Shown piece by piece: positions 28,774 through 37,133 of a DNA stretch of 64,000 nucleotides; the first letter of the stretch is position 1, and each line of letters starts with the position of its first letter. The DNA is taken from contig NZ_KB851200.1 in NCBI RefSeq assembly GCF_000368065.1, positions 1,233,204 to 1,297,203 on the forward strand. The letters are read 5' to 3'. Made by a program: the position numbers and the translations under genes. The notes beneath the pieces were generated by a model that searched no databases, was not told the DNA's origin, and was given only the letters and a program-made list of their open reading frames with translations. The DNA comes from Acinetobacter seifertii. GTDB taxonomy: Bacteria; Pseudomonadota; Gammaproteobacteria; Pseudomonadales; Moraxellaceae.

Positions 28774-28908
28774 TTAGTTTCTATTTAGTAAATGATAGCG
28801 GTCCATTGGAGGTAAATGCCAAGGATGAGTATCTATACGTTTATGTAGCTCAGCTCTTTTATCTTTTTCAATAAATGACCAAGCAACAAACTCACTTGAG
28901 GGCTTTTC
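28774..28908 (-). pseudogene. Short C-terminal gene remnant beside the attachment site
   Basis: A 44-codon open stretch without a start codon, ending in a TAA seven bases from the tmRNA-like site. Its product has coding character (EKPSSEFVAWSFIEKDK near the start, HPWHLPPMDRYHLL near the end). A gene ending right at an attachment site would often be the integrase, but I see no integrase motif, so the identity is open. Confidence 0.35.
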
Positions 28909-29002
28909 TTATTTCTATCCATACATCAACTTTAGCAGCAGATTCATTCCCTTTTGCAATCGTATCAACTGCTCAAAGGATAATAACTTTACTCCAAATA
29001 AT

Positions 29003-29031
29003 AAAAACCCGCATATATTTGCGGGTTTTTG
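29003..29031 (-). terminator. Terminator behind interrupted island gene
   Basis: The hairpin AAAAACCCGC ... GCGGGTTTTT lies 11 bases beyond the stop of the interrupted gene that ends at 29042; it works in both directions. Confidence 0.8.
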
Positions 29032-29360
29032 AACTAAAAAATTATTTTTCGTCGATCACCATAAAACTTCCAGCAGCTGAACCTGAATTAATAAGAATTG
29101 TATAATTATCACACTCATATTTTTGATCAACGAATTCACCGTATTTTCCATCAACACCTTTTTTTATTTTCCAATTGGATTTAGGTAATCCATATAACTC
29201 TGTAAGAATTTTTCTTAACTTAATGTGGTTAATATCATCCAAATTAAAACTCACACTATAACCAGAAATAAGATAATTACGTTTATAATACTGAATGTAA
29301 CTAAAAGATTGAACCGGTGTTTGAACCGTACCGGGTTTGTCGGAGACTTTTTTATTTAAG

Positions 29361-30263
29361 TTAGGCCACCTGACCTAACGGGTTAATCTTATCATAGTAC
29401 ATTGCTTCAAACTCAAAAGGCGATACATAACCCAGTGCACTGTGTACACGCTTTTTATTGAACCAATCTACCCAGTTTAGTGTCGCAAGTTGTACATCTG
29501 CTAAACCTTGCCAATCTGCTTTTAAATATTCAATCACCTCTGTTTTGTATAAGCCATTCACCGTTTCAGCCAAAGCATTATCGTATGAATCACCAGTTGT
29601 ACCGACTGATGCTCGTAAATTTGCTGCTTCCAAACGATGGGTGTAACGAATAGAAAGGTATTGCACGCCTCTGTCGGAATGATGAATTACATTCTTTGGC
29701 ATACCGCGAGCATGTAACGCTTGTTCCAGTGCATCAAGGACCATGTCTGTATTCATCCGTGTTGATACTTTCCAGCCAACAATTGCCCGTGAGAAAACAT
29801 CAATCATAAAGGCGGTATACACCCAGCCTGAATGGGTTTGAATATATGTGAAGTCTGCGACCCACAGCTGATCTGGATGATCAGCACTAAAATTCCGTTT
29901 CACCAAGTCGGCTGCTCGTTTTTGATCATCTCTGCTACGTGTCGTTTGTTTGTTCTTACCACGCCAAACACCTTGTATTCCTAGCTGTTGCATCAATCGA
30001 GCAACTGTACAGCGCGCAACAATATAACCTTCCCGTTTCAGTTTTTGCCAGACTTTACGTACACCATACCGACCTGAACTTTCCTGCCAAATTCGTTTAA
30101 TTTGTTCAGCATGATGCAGGTCATGTAGATCTCTTTTCGCTCGATGTTCTGGATTGTCCGCAAGATCTAAAGTTCGATAATAGGTTGAAGTTGCGATTGG
30201 TAGAATTCTACAAATCGCCTCAACACCGTATAGGTCTTTATGGTTATGAATGAAATCCACCAT
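29361..30263 (-). CDS. IS3-family transposase OrfB, copy 1
   Basis: A 300-residue DDE integrase-core transposase. An HTH_21-like N-terminal part (YGVRKVWQKLKREG) leads into the rve core: WVADFTYI (D), VIHHSDRGVQYLS (D) and NALAETVNGLYKTEV (E). Its ATG overlaps the orfA stop (TAATG), and a T6C slippery stretch in orfA could give an OrfAB fusion by -1 frameshift. Confidence 0.95.
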   Translation of the reverse strand: MVDFIHNHKDLYGVEAICRILPIATSTYYRTLDLADNPEHRAKRDLHDLHHAEQIKRIWQESSGRYGVRKVWQKLKREGYIVARCTVARLMQQLGIQGVWRGKNKQTTRSRDDQKRAADLVKRNFSADHPDQLWVADFTYIQTHSGWVYTAFMIDVFSRAIVGWKVSTRMNTDMVLDALEQALHARGMPKNVIHHSDRGVQYLSIRYTHRLEAANLRASVGTTGDSYDNALAETVNGLYKTEVIEYLKADWQGLADVQLATLNWVDWFNKKRVHSALGYVSPFEFEAMYYDKINPLGQVA

Positions 30264-30580
30264 TATTTGTGTGGGCGGTCGAGCTCCGCCTGGGCGAAAA
30301 AAGCAGCTGCTTTACGTAGAATTTCATTGGCTCGCTGCAGTTCTTTATTTTCGCGTTCAAGTTGTTTAATGCGTTCTTGGTCTGAAAGCTGCTGTACTTT
30401 AATTGGATTCTGTTGATTCAAATGCTTCTGATGCCAGGAACGTAGTGTTTCAGGAGTACAGCCAATCTTGGGAGCAATTGCTGTGATTGCAGCCCAAGTA
30501 GAAGGATAATCTTTTTCGGATTCAATCAATAATTGAACCGCTCTATCTCTGATTTCAGGGGTGTATTTTACTTTTTTCAT
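30263..30580 (-). CDS. IS3-family OrfA, copy 1
   Basis: A 105-residue DNA-binding protein with a helix-turn-helix (IAPKIGCTPETLRSW) and a C-terminal leucine-zipper-like coiled coil (RIKQLERENKELQRANEIL). It is the first frame of the IS3-family element. The T TTT TTC heptamer near its end fits -1 frameshifting into orfB. Confidence 0.95.
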   Translation of the reverse strand: MKKVKYTPEIRDRAVQLLIESEKDYPSTWAAITAIAPKIGCTPETLRSWHQKHLNQQNPIKVQQLSDQERIKQLERENKELQRANEILRKAAAFFAQAELDRPHK

Positions 30581-30863
30581 CGGGACATTCTCTCAAGAAA
30601 AGTGGTCTCCGACAAACCCGGTACGGTTCAGTTCCTAATAGCCAATATTTCTCAACTTTAGGACCAATAAGAGCTTCCCCAAAATTACTATTATTATTCT
30701 TATTCCAAACTTTATTATCTATTTCTACCTTATATTTTTCTAATTTCCTAACATCATGCCCAAGACCAACATTAGCAATTACGATTTGATCTTTAGGTAC
30801 TTCACAAACAGAAGCCCAAACAGCAATAGGAAAATAAGAGGCAATTAATAAAATTCTTTTCAT

Positions 30864-31103
30864 AATATCCCAATAATTTACTTAAAAAAGAGATTATGAT
30901 ATTTCAACATAATTTGCTCAACAAAAAAGTCTACTATGGGCAGAATTTCCACCATTTTTAATTAAAGTTTTACCGTTTGGAAATGGTTAAGATAGGCATA
31001 CGAGAATCATTAAAAATGCTGACCTTAAAGTTGCTTTAGATCATGGTCGCTAATTATTAGATCTGAATAATTCAAATAGGCTTTAATCTGGCATAACACA
31101 TTA
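30864..31103. other. Gene-free stretch inside the island
   Basis: About 240 bases, AT-rich. It holds the likely promoter and ribosome site (GGGATATT) of the split gene downstream on the minus strand. I see no complete gene. Confidence 0.4.
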
Positions 31104-31130
31104 AAAAGCCAGCTAAATGCTGGCGTTTGT
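31104..31130 (-). terminator. Terminator
   Basis: AAAAAGCCAGC-taaat-GCTGGCGTTT lies ten bases beyond the stop of the small secreted protein gene at 31140. Confidence 0.75.
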
Positions 31131-31139
31131 TCATTCTAA

Positions 31140-31484
31140 TTAATTAAAAAGATCCTTATACTCGCTTAGAGCTCTAAGACACGTAGAATTTCGCCCAGTT
31201 TCCTCCATTTCGGCTTTTACAGACATAATCCCTATCTTTGTAGCATTTGCTATTTTTTTCTCACCATAAGCCGCTATACACTGTTTATTAAGCTTTTGCA
31301 GATATGATTCATATCGGTCATTCAATTTAACTATGCAAATATTTTCGATAGCAAGGGCGTAACCAAGCATGTCTCCATTATCTTCACATTCCTCTAATTG
31401 AGGTTTCTCCGTTTTAGCCTGAGCAAATGCAGAGGTAGAACCTAGTAAAACTAAAGTAAGAATAAATGTTTTCAAATAATTCAT
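31140..31484 (-). CDS. Small secreted protein, island family 2
   Basis: A 114-residue protein with a signal peptide (cut near AFAQA). The mature part has four cysteines and a C-terminal pattern, K.EMEETGRNSTCLRALSEY, that matches the protein at 37947 (GKNRTCNNLLKEF), with a central C....GE....G block shared too. I recognise no named family. It lies directly upstream of a family 1 gene (29042-30863), the same kind of pairing seen at 37947-40139. Periplasmic location is inferred from the signal peptide. Confidence 0.72.
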   Translation of the reverse strand: MNYLKTFILTLVLLGSTSAFAQAKTEKPQLEECEDNGDMLGYALAIENICIVKLNDRYESYLQKLNKQCIAAYGEKKIANATKIGIMSVKAEMEETGRNSTCLRALSEYKDLFN

Positions 31485-31860
31485 TTTTAATCTGTTTAAT
31501 GTGTGGGGCTTAATGGTACATATAAATTGCTTTCATTCAAAATATGGAGTTAATCCTGTAATAGTCGATTCCATCTTTTTAAGAAAAATATTTTTGTGCT
31601 GCAGCAATTGCAAAAACTATATTGCATGTACGAAAGACTACTTAGGCCGTTTATTTACTATTTGGTCCTCTTTTTCCAAAGGCTGGCTTAAGTTCAAAAG
31701 CTAGATCATCTTCAATTAATTGAAGAACTTCTCTACTTACATCATATTCTTTAATATGAATTTGATATTGCCCCTAAAACCAATTACTCAATCTTAAAGC
31801 ATAAGTACCTCTGTTAACGCCAATTGTATGTTCTTTTAAACGACCTTTCCCCCTTTTTGA
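31485..31860. other. Degraded phage-like sequence
   Basis: No intact gene. On the minus strand, roughly 31860-31650, coding-like stretches with stops and frameshifts appear (GVNRGTYALRLSNWF, then EVLQLIEDDLAFELKPAFGK). They look like remains of a phage gene upstream or downstream of the lysis genes, but I cannot name it. Confidence 0.4.
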
Positions 31861-31957
31861 TAGTGCATTAAATCTATTGAATAACCAAGGAAAAGTAGGT
31901 TGGCCAGATCTTACGGTCGATGGTATTTATGGACCAGCTACTCTAAATGCTCTCAAA
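31861..31957 (+). pseudogene. Inverted internal fragment of the endolysin gene
   Basis: On the plus strand this stretch reads LNLLNNQGKVGWPDLTVDG and GPATLNALK, which is the middle of GH108-type phage endolysins. The front half of the same gene lies on the minus strand immediately to the right (to 32261). The two halves meet head to head at about 31957, so roughly 100 bases were inverted. Confidence 0.75.
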
Positions 31958-32261
31958 ATTGCACGCTGTAAAAGAGGCTTAGCAAAGTTGGTACCACATT
32001 CACGCCTGTATCTAAAAGCTCTTCAGCTACAGCAGAAGACATTGCATTCACTTGGTCAAAACGTGGTTCTATCCAATACTGTTTCCGATAAATGAACTTG
32101 GCCACATCAAGCGGTAAATCTTTCATGTTTCCTTTGTAGCCATTTGCTCTAGCCACAGCTTTAGTAATACCGTATTTAGTTGCACCACCTCGATCTGCTG
32201 GGTTATTTACATAACCACCCTCACGTTTGATGAGTTCTTCAAGATATTGTTCGATGTTCAT
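31953..32261 (-). pseudogene. Phage endolysin (GH108 lysozyme), 5' half, broken
   Basis: The front of a glycoside-hydrolase-108 endolysin: LIKREGGYVNNPADRGGATK with the catalytic Glu in REGGY, then YGITKAVARANG and YRKQYWIEPRFDQV. After GVNV the frame shifts: adding one G restores TNFAKPLLQRAI, the expected continuation. The gene then hits the inversion junction. ATG at 32261 has AAAGGAAA upstream. The protein can no longer be full length. Confidence 0.82.
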
Positions 32262-32279
32262 TTCGGTTTCCTTTAGACG

Positions 32280-32310
32280 TAAAAAAGCCACCCGAAGGTG
32301 GCACAGTTTT
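32280..32310. terminator. Hairpin terminator between lysis genes
   Basis: AAAAAAGCCACC-cgaa-GGTGGC followed by CAGTTTTTT forms a stable stem with flanking A and T tracts. Confidence 0.6.
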
Positions 32311-32320
32311 TTAAGTTGGT

Positions 32321-32470
32321 TTATGCTTTTATAGAAGCAATTATTACATCCAACTTCCACATTAAGATTGGTATGAAAAACAAAAGAATAAATGCAACTA
32401 TTGTTTGCCATAATCCGTACTTTTCAATAGATACTTTCATAAGCTCAACTATTGGTTTAATATGCTCCAT
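32321..32470 (-). CDS. 49-residue single-span membrane protein, possible holin
   Basis: A short gene with the strong ribosome site AAGGAGAAG before its ATG. The product (MEHIKPIVELMKVSIEKYGL...) has one central hydrophobic segment (TIVAFILLFFIPILM) and a charged N-terminal part. Lying just upstream of the endolysin on the same strand, it is placed where a holin or similar lysis protein would be. Single-span holins this small exist, but function is inferred only from position. Confidence 0.6.
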   Translation of the reverse strand: MEHIKPIVELMKVSIEKYGLWQTIVAFILLFFIPILMWKLDVIIASIKA

Positions 32471-32514
32471 ATAGATATTTCTTCTCCTTAATCTAGCTCT
32501 GGTTAAGTTGATAA

Positions 32515-32640
32515 AAAACCTCAGTGCGCCAACACTGGGGTTTTTGCTTTTTTGATCATAGAAAAATTAGCTATGAGTTTCCTCCGGCCCGATTTCCATG
32601 TAATAAAAAACCGCCCGAAGGCGGCTGTTAAGAAAAATCA
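32515..32640. terminator. Two consecutive hairpin terminators
   Basis: AAAACCTCAGTG-cgccaa-CACTGGGGTTTTT (about 32517-32548) and AAAAACCGCC-cgaa-GGCGGCTGTT (about 32607-32630) lie between the holin-like gene and the DUF4882-like gene. Confidence 0.65.
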
Positions 32641-32658
32641 GTTAATTCAACTTGCTTT

Positions 32659-33432
32659 TTACAAAGCTACCCCGCAAATATCTTTAGTACTTGTTGGATA
32701 AGTTTGTGTAATTTTTGATTGATCCAGCAAGAACTCGATTGAGACATCTTTGTTCGCATCAGTTGCAGCTAAATCATAAAAATTAGAGGTTAATGAAAAA
32801 TATAGATTATCGAGTTTGGAAGGGAACGTTGCAAAATAACCTTTGTTAACTCCATTAAAAACTAAGCCAACTTGATTAGAGTTCTGATTAATATAGATAC
32901 CAATCTTTTGGTAACCATCAGAAGTAGCTTCCGGAGCTAAGTTAAAGAGATCGGAAACCAATGCATCATCATTTGATGTAGTTTTAATATAAAAGTTATT
33001 AACTGTAGGCCCATGTTGGTACGCAACTATAAAATTCACAGCCTTACCATTTTGCATAATACCGGCTGCTAGAGCTGGGAAAATATTTACATAACCGGTA
33101 TTACCTAGTGTAGGAACTTTAATTTTATATTCAAATGCTATAATTCCAGAAGTTGGTATTATCTTATCCCCTCTGGTATATAACATTGCTGATGAATCAT
33201 TTGCTGCTAAAAAACGTGAAATGTAATCTTGACTAAAAGCCATATAAACCGGACTTTGCTGAGAAGTCTTATAGGAAAACTTATTTCCTATAATCGTTGG
33301 GAATTTCTGAACAGAAGTATTACCGAAAGATTGTAACTGGGTTAAGGTTGCATCAAAGTTATAAGTACATTCTGCAAAAGTACTACTTACTCCACTGAAA
33401 CCCATTACTGTTGCTAAAATAATTTTTTTCAC
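32659..33432 (-). CDS. Secreted DUF4882-like protein
   Basis: A 257-residue protein with a signal peptide (MKKIILATVMGFSG..., cut near TFAEC). The mature part starts ECTYNFDATLTQLQSFG and has many aromatic, beta-rich stretches. I recall proteins of this kind annotated as DUF4882 in Acinetobacter prophages, but I cannot verify the family. Function is unknown; the fold looks like a jelly-roll or lectin-like sandwich from its pattern, which is only a guess. It appears intact. Confidence 0.7.
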   Translation of the reverse strand: MKKIILATVMGFSGVSSTFAECTYNFDATLTQLQSFGNTSVQKFPTIIGNKFSYKTSQQSPVYMAFSQDYISRFLAANDSSAMLYTRGDKIIPTSGIIAFEYKIKVPTLGNTGYVNIFPALAAGIMQNGKAVNFIVAYQHGPTVNNFYIKTTSNDDALVSDLFNLAPEATSDGYQKIGIYINQNSNQVGLVFNGVNKGYFATFPSKLDNLYFSLTSNFYDLAATDANKDVSIEFLLDQSKITQTYPTSTKDICGVAL

Positions 33433-33550
33433 GGCATTATCCTGTTTTTATTTTGAACATTCAGTATAACCAAGTCACTAAATCTTTTGATTAAATCCGA
33501 TAAATGACAGAAATATATGTGATCTAGTTAGTAATACCACCCGTAGGTGG

Positions 33551-33645
33551 TTAACTATTTTTAATTTCATCTTTGGCTTTTTTTACTTCTTTGATTACTT
33601 CGACAATTGTCTTCCCTTCCTGTTTATCAATAAAGTTAAAAATTC
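33551..33645 (-). pseudogene. C-terminal gene fragment cut by IS1-family copy 1
   Basis: A coding-like tail (FIDKQEGKTIVEVIKEVKKA ... NS, then TAA) runs up to the IS. On the other side of the IS the tape-measure remnant reads in a different phase, so even without the IS the two would not join in frame. It could be the very end of the tape-measure gene after an internal deletion, or another gene. Confidence 0.4.
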
Positions 33646-34433
33646 GGTGGTGTTTCAAAAAGTATGCTGACATTAAATGAAGCCATTATTGATGTAAAAA
33701 AAGGTTAAGTCGAAAGCTTTAAAATGGTTTTCAATCTTTTTTGAAAAATTACAACTCCTTCTAAAACCACGCCTAATTCGATGCCTTATTTTGCAATTAT
33801 TACCTTCAATACCTACAGTAAAAAATTTACCAATACTTTGCTTGCAGTTTTTAAAAGCAGTTATGAAACTGTCCCAATGATCACTTGCAATTCGGGTGTA
33901 GTGAATACCTAATTGTTTAAGCTTTGTTTTCAATCGTTGAACTGTAGCTAAGTCTCTTTTACCCCAAACATAAGCAACAATCTCACCTGTTTCTCGATGG
34001 TAGGCGTAAATAAGCCATTGTTTATTATTTTTATTTCCCACAAAAGTCCAAAACTCATCAACTTCAAGAGACTCATAATGACTTTGTTTAGGCTGAATTT
34101 GGTAGGTCGATTCGGTTAAAGTACGTAAAACTTTACCGATACTGATTCGCTCAACTTCAGCGATATCTCGTATACCACTACCTCTGACCATCAACTGTAA
34201 TATTTTTCGAGTAATGCCTGAATTACATCCTAGATAGCTCAGAGCATGGTCACCAATAAACTGACGTTTACAGTCTTTGCACTGATAGTTTTGTTTCCCA
34301 TCTACTTTGATGCCATTTTTCTTTATACTGTCACTGAGGCAGGTTGGACATTTGATTTCTAGAGTTATTCGCATTTCTCTATTTTATCAAAATTCAACCT
34401 GCTTTGTTTCAGCATACTTTTTGAAACACCACC
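33646..34433 (-). mobile_element. IS1-family element, 788 bp, copy 1 (with target duplication)
   Basis: Perfect terminal repeats GGTGGTGTTTCAAAAAGTAT bound a 788-base element with one transposase gene. It is flanked on both sides by the 8-bp duplication AAAAATTC, so this copy inserted here by simple transposition. An identical-length copy in opposite orientation lies at 44099-44886. Confidence 0.95.
33673..34374 (-). CDS. IS1-family transposase (single reading frame), copy 1
   Basis: A 233-residue transposase. The N-terminal zinc finger (CPTCLSDSIKKNG ... CKDCKRQF) and helix-turn-helix correspond to InsA. The C-terminal catalytic part corresponds to InsB: EVDEFWTFVG, ASDHWDSF and GIEGNNCKIRHRIRRG. 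Classical IS1 makes this protein by frameshifting between two genes; here one frame encodes all of it. Confidence 0.93.
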   Translation of the reverse strand: MRITLEIKCPTCLSDSIKKNGIKVDGKQNYQCKDCKRQFIGDHALSYLGCNSGITRKILQLMVRGSGIRDIAEVERISIGKVLRTLTESTYQIQPKQSHYESLEVDEFWTFVGNKNNKQWLIYAYHRETGEIVAYVWGKRDLATVQRLKTKLKQLGIHYTRIASDHWDSFITAFKNCKQSIGKFFTVGIEGNNCKIRHRIRRGFRRSCNFSKKIENHFKAFDLTFFYINNGFI

Positions 34434-35574
34434 AAAAATTCATGTTTTGGTCCTCCAGTGTCGCGGCTAAATCACCAAGTTTTTCCTTCCGTTGTTCATC
34501 ATTAAGAGCTTTAATTTCATCCTTCGTCAACTTAGCAGCTTCTGCTTGCTCTTTTAACTTTGCTGTAGCTTCAGCAGATTTACTTGAGAAATACATATAG
34601 GTAGCAGCTAAAGCTGTAACGCCCAAGGTAATTGCTCCGATTGGACCTCCAATTAACCCCCATGCACCACTTACTAGACCTGCCATTGAAACACTTTTGC
34701 CTTGGGCCAATGAGACCGCTTTCGTTGCTTTCTCAACATTATTAGCTGCGAGAACATATCTTGCACTAGCTGCACTTGCTCCATATTTAGCTTGTGCCTC
34801 AGCATTCGTTGCTCGTACATTAGCTAAATGCGCCTCAGCTTCAACCAATGCCGCTTTTGCGCTATCAATAGACTTTTGCTTTTGCAATTGTGAAGCAGCA
34901 TTGTCTGCAACTACCGATCCTAATTTGGTATTTAAAGCTGATACCTGTGTTGCGATTGCTTTTGTTAATAATGCCGTACCACCCAAAATAGCAACTTAAG
35001 AAATTGACTGTAAGTTTTCAGCTAAAATCTGAATAGAGCCAGATAAGGTTTGAGCAGCTCCACTTCCTTTCCCCGCTTCACCTACAAATTTGGTGATTTG
35101 GTTATTCAAAAGTGTTAAAGATTGTCCAATAGTGATATCGGTCTTAGCAAACAGTGCATCAACATCATTTTGAACATTTTTGAGAGCTTTAACGATTTCT
35201 TGTGAAGTAATTTTTCCTTGTGCAGCTACAGAACGCAACTCACCTACTGTGATACCCCACGCTGAATAAGTTTTCTGTGCAATTCTAAAAGTATCTTTAT
35301 TGGCTTTATTCAACTCAGTTTGATTATTGGTTACTAACTTGAGTCTGTTTTGTAGCCCTGTATAAGCATCCATTTTAGATATAACTGCCCCTACAGTTAC
35401 TAGTCCAGCCATGTAACCAGCAAGTTGTCGAGTAGCTACAGATAAGCAATCGGTTGATTTGGATGCAAAATCACCTTTTCTTTCTATGCTGTCGAGTTGA
35501 TTGCCTAGATTACGTGCATTGCGTTCGGCATTTTGTGAATCAATAACAATGACCAGACGGGATTCTTGTGCCAT
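34434..35574 (-). pseudogene. Phage tail tape-measure protein, remnant with stop codon and deletions
   Basis: The start MAQESRLVIVIDSQNAERNA is typical of siphophage tape-measure proteins of Acinetobacter prophages. Residues 1-192 end at a TAA (34996-34998). The same frame continues directly with VAILGGTALLTKAIATQ, so a single substitution made the stop. Further down, an Ala/Lys-rich coiled-coil stretch and a hydrophobic segment (GLIGGPIGAITLGVTALAA) follow. Full-length proteins exceed 1000 residues; here under 400 remain, and a piece after residue ~105 also seems missing. The IS1 copy ends it. Confidence 0.8.
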
Positions 35575-35593
35575 TTTTACTTTCCTCTAGGCA

Positions 35594-35622
35594 ATAAAAA
35601 ACCCGCTTTCGCGGGTTCTTTT
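35594..35622 (-). terminator. Terminator
   Basis: AAAAAACCCGC-ttt-GCGGGTTCTTTT lies ten bases after the stop of the split gene ending at 35633. Confidence 0.75.
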
Positions 35623-35913
35623 ACATGAAAAATTACTTCTCTGGATCAGGATGATATTGACCATCACTTCCTAAAAATAATACTTTATTTGCAACTCCAA
35701 CTACATCAGCTCCATAAGAGTTTTGAGCTGTATATTCAATACCTATTTTAAGCAGTGCTCCTTCTTGCTTTACAATTGCGCTTCTTGGTTTAAATGAATA
35801 GGGATTTTTTAAACCAATCTTTTCTAAAACTGACACAAAATATAAGTTCTGGGAAATGCCCTTTTTTGAAAGGGTGAACCGTACCGGGTTTGTCGGAGAC
35901 TTTTTTATTTAAG

Positions 35914-36816
35914 TTAGGCCACCTGACCTAACGGGTTAATCTTATCATAGTACATTGCTTCAAACTCAAAAGGCGATACATAACCCAGTGCACTGTGTAC
36001 ACGCTTTTTATTGAACCAATCTACCCAGTTTAGTGTCGCAAGTTGTACATCTGCTAAACCTTGCCAATCTGCTTTTAAATATTCAATCACCTCTGTTTTG
36101 TATAAGCCATTCACCGTTTCAGCCAAAGCATTATCGTATGAATCACCAGTTGTACCGACTGATGCTCGTAAATTTGCTGCTTCCAAACGATGGGTGTAAC
36201 GAATAGAAAGGTATTGCACGCCTCTGTCGGAATGATGAATTACATTCTTTGGCATACCGCGAGCATGTAACGCTTGTTCCAGTGCATCAAGGACCATGTC
36301 TGTATTCATCCGTGTTGATACTTTCCAGCCAACAATTGCCCGTGAGAAAACATCAATCATAAAGGCGGTATACACCCAGCCTGAATGGGTTTGAATATAT
36401 GTGAAGTCTGCGACCCACAGCTGATCTGGATGATCAGCACTAAAATTCCGTTTCACCAAGTCGGCTGCTCGTTTTTGATCATCTCTGCTACGTGTCGTTT
36501 GTTTGTTCTTACCACGCCAAACACCTTGTATTCCTAGCTGTTGCATCAATCGAGCAACTGTACAGCGCGCAACAATATAACCTTCCCGTTTCAGTTTTTG
36601 CCAGACTTTACGTACACCATACCGACCTGAACTTTCCTGCCAAATTCGTTTAATTTGTTCAGCATGATGCAGGTCATGTAGATCTCTTTTCGCTCGATGT
36701 TCTGGATTGTCCGCAAGATCTAAAGTTCGATAATAGGTTGAAGTTGCGATTGGTAGAATTCTACAAATCGCCTCAACACCGTATAGGTCTTTATGGTTAT
36801 GAATGAAATCCACCAT
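35914..36816 (-). CDS. IS3-family transposase OrfB, copy 2
   Basis: 300 residues, identical in sequence to the OrfB product of copy 1, with the same D, D, E core motifs (WVADFTYI, HHSDRGVQY, NALAETVNG). Confidence 0.95.
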   Translation of the reverse strand: MVDFIHNHKDLYGVEAICRILPIATSTYYRTLDLADNPEHRAKRDLHDLHHAEQIKRIWQESSGRYGVRKVWQKLKREGYIVARCTVARLMQQLGIQGVWRGKNKQTTRSRDDQKRAADLVKRNFSADHPDQLWVADFTYIQTHSGWVYTAFMIDVFSRAIVGWKVSTRMNTDMVLDALEQALHARGMPKNVIHHSDRGVQYLSIRYTHRLEAANLRASVGTTGDSYDNALAETVNGLYKTEVIEYLKADWQGLADVQLATLNWVDWFNKKRVHSALGYVSPFEFEAMYYDKINPLGQVA

Positions 36817-37133
36817 TATTTGTGTGGGCGGTCGAGCTCCGCCTGGGCGAAAAAAGCAGCTGCTTTACGTAGAATTTCATTGGCTCGCTGCAGTTCTTTA
36901 TTTTCGCGTTCAAGTTGTTTAATGCGTTCTTGGTCTGAAAGCTGCTGTACTTTAATTGGATTCTGTTGATTCAAATGCTTCTGATGCCAGGAACGTAGTG
37001 TTTCAGGAGTACAGCCAATCTTGGGAGCAATTGCTGTGATTGCAGCCCAAGTAGAAGGATAATCTTTTTCGGATTCAATCAATAATTGAACCGCTCTATC
37101 TCTGATTTCAGGGGTGTATTTTACTTTTTTCAT
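36816..37133 (-). CDS. IS3-family OrfA, copy 2
   Basis: 105 residues, identical to the OrfA product of copy 1: helix-turn-helix followed by a coiled coil. Confidence 0.95.
   Translation of the reverse strand: MKKVKYTPEIRDRAVQLLIESEKDYPSTWAAITAIAPKIGCTPETLRSWHQKHLNQQNPIKVQQLSDQERIKQLERENKELQRANEILRKAAAFFAQAELDRPHK

Larger units (their letters stand above)
29322..30630 (-). mobile_element. IS3-family element, 1309 bp, copy 1
   Basis: Terminal inverted repeats begin TGAACCGTACCGGGTTTGTC. The element carries orfA and orfB and is flanked by the 3-bp target duplication GTT. Copies of identical length and identical proteins occur at 35875-37183 and 38296-39604. The IR sequence suggests the IS51-like branch of the IS3 family. 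It splits a secreted-protein gene. Confidence 0.95.
29042..30863 (-). pseudogene. Secreted protein of unknown function (about 170-200 aa), split by IS3-family copy 1
   Basis: The 5' part (30863-30631) encodes a signal peptide (MKRILLIASYFPIAVWAS) and a domain with IVIANVGLGHDVRKLEKY. The 3' part (29321-29042) continues with SFNLDDINHIKLRKILTELY, YGLPKSNWKI and KYGEFVDQKYECDNY. Deleting the IS and one copy of its GTT duplication joins the halves in frame (WLLG-TPVQSFSYIQYY). The whole protein is a paralogue of the product at 39567-40139 (shared pattern LTxLYGLPKxxW, KYGE, Y.C.DY). I recognise no family. It is dead as a full-length protein in this strain. Confidence 0.8.

Noticed and set aside
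31501..31704. A 67-residue plus-strand gene in the phage remnant
   Set aside because: The minus strand shows better coding character here, and no ribosome site or homology supports the plus-strand frame.
31877..32095. A 72-residue plus-strand gene
   Set aside because: Its first part is the inverted endolysin fragment and the rest is antisense to the endolysin 5' half, so the frame is a by-product of the inversion.
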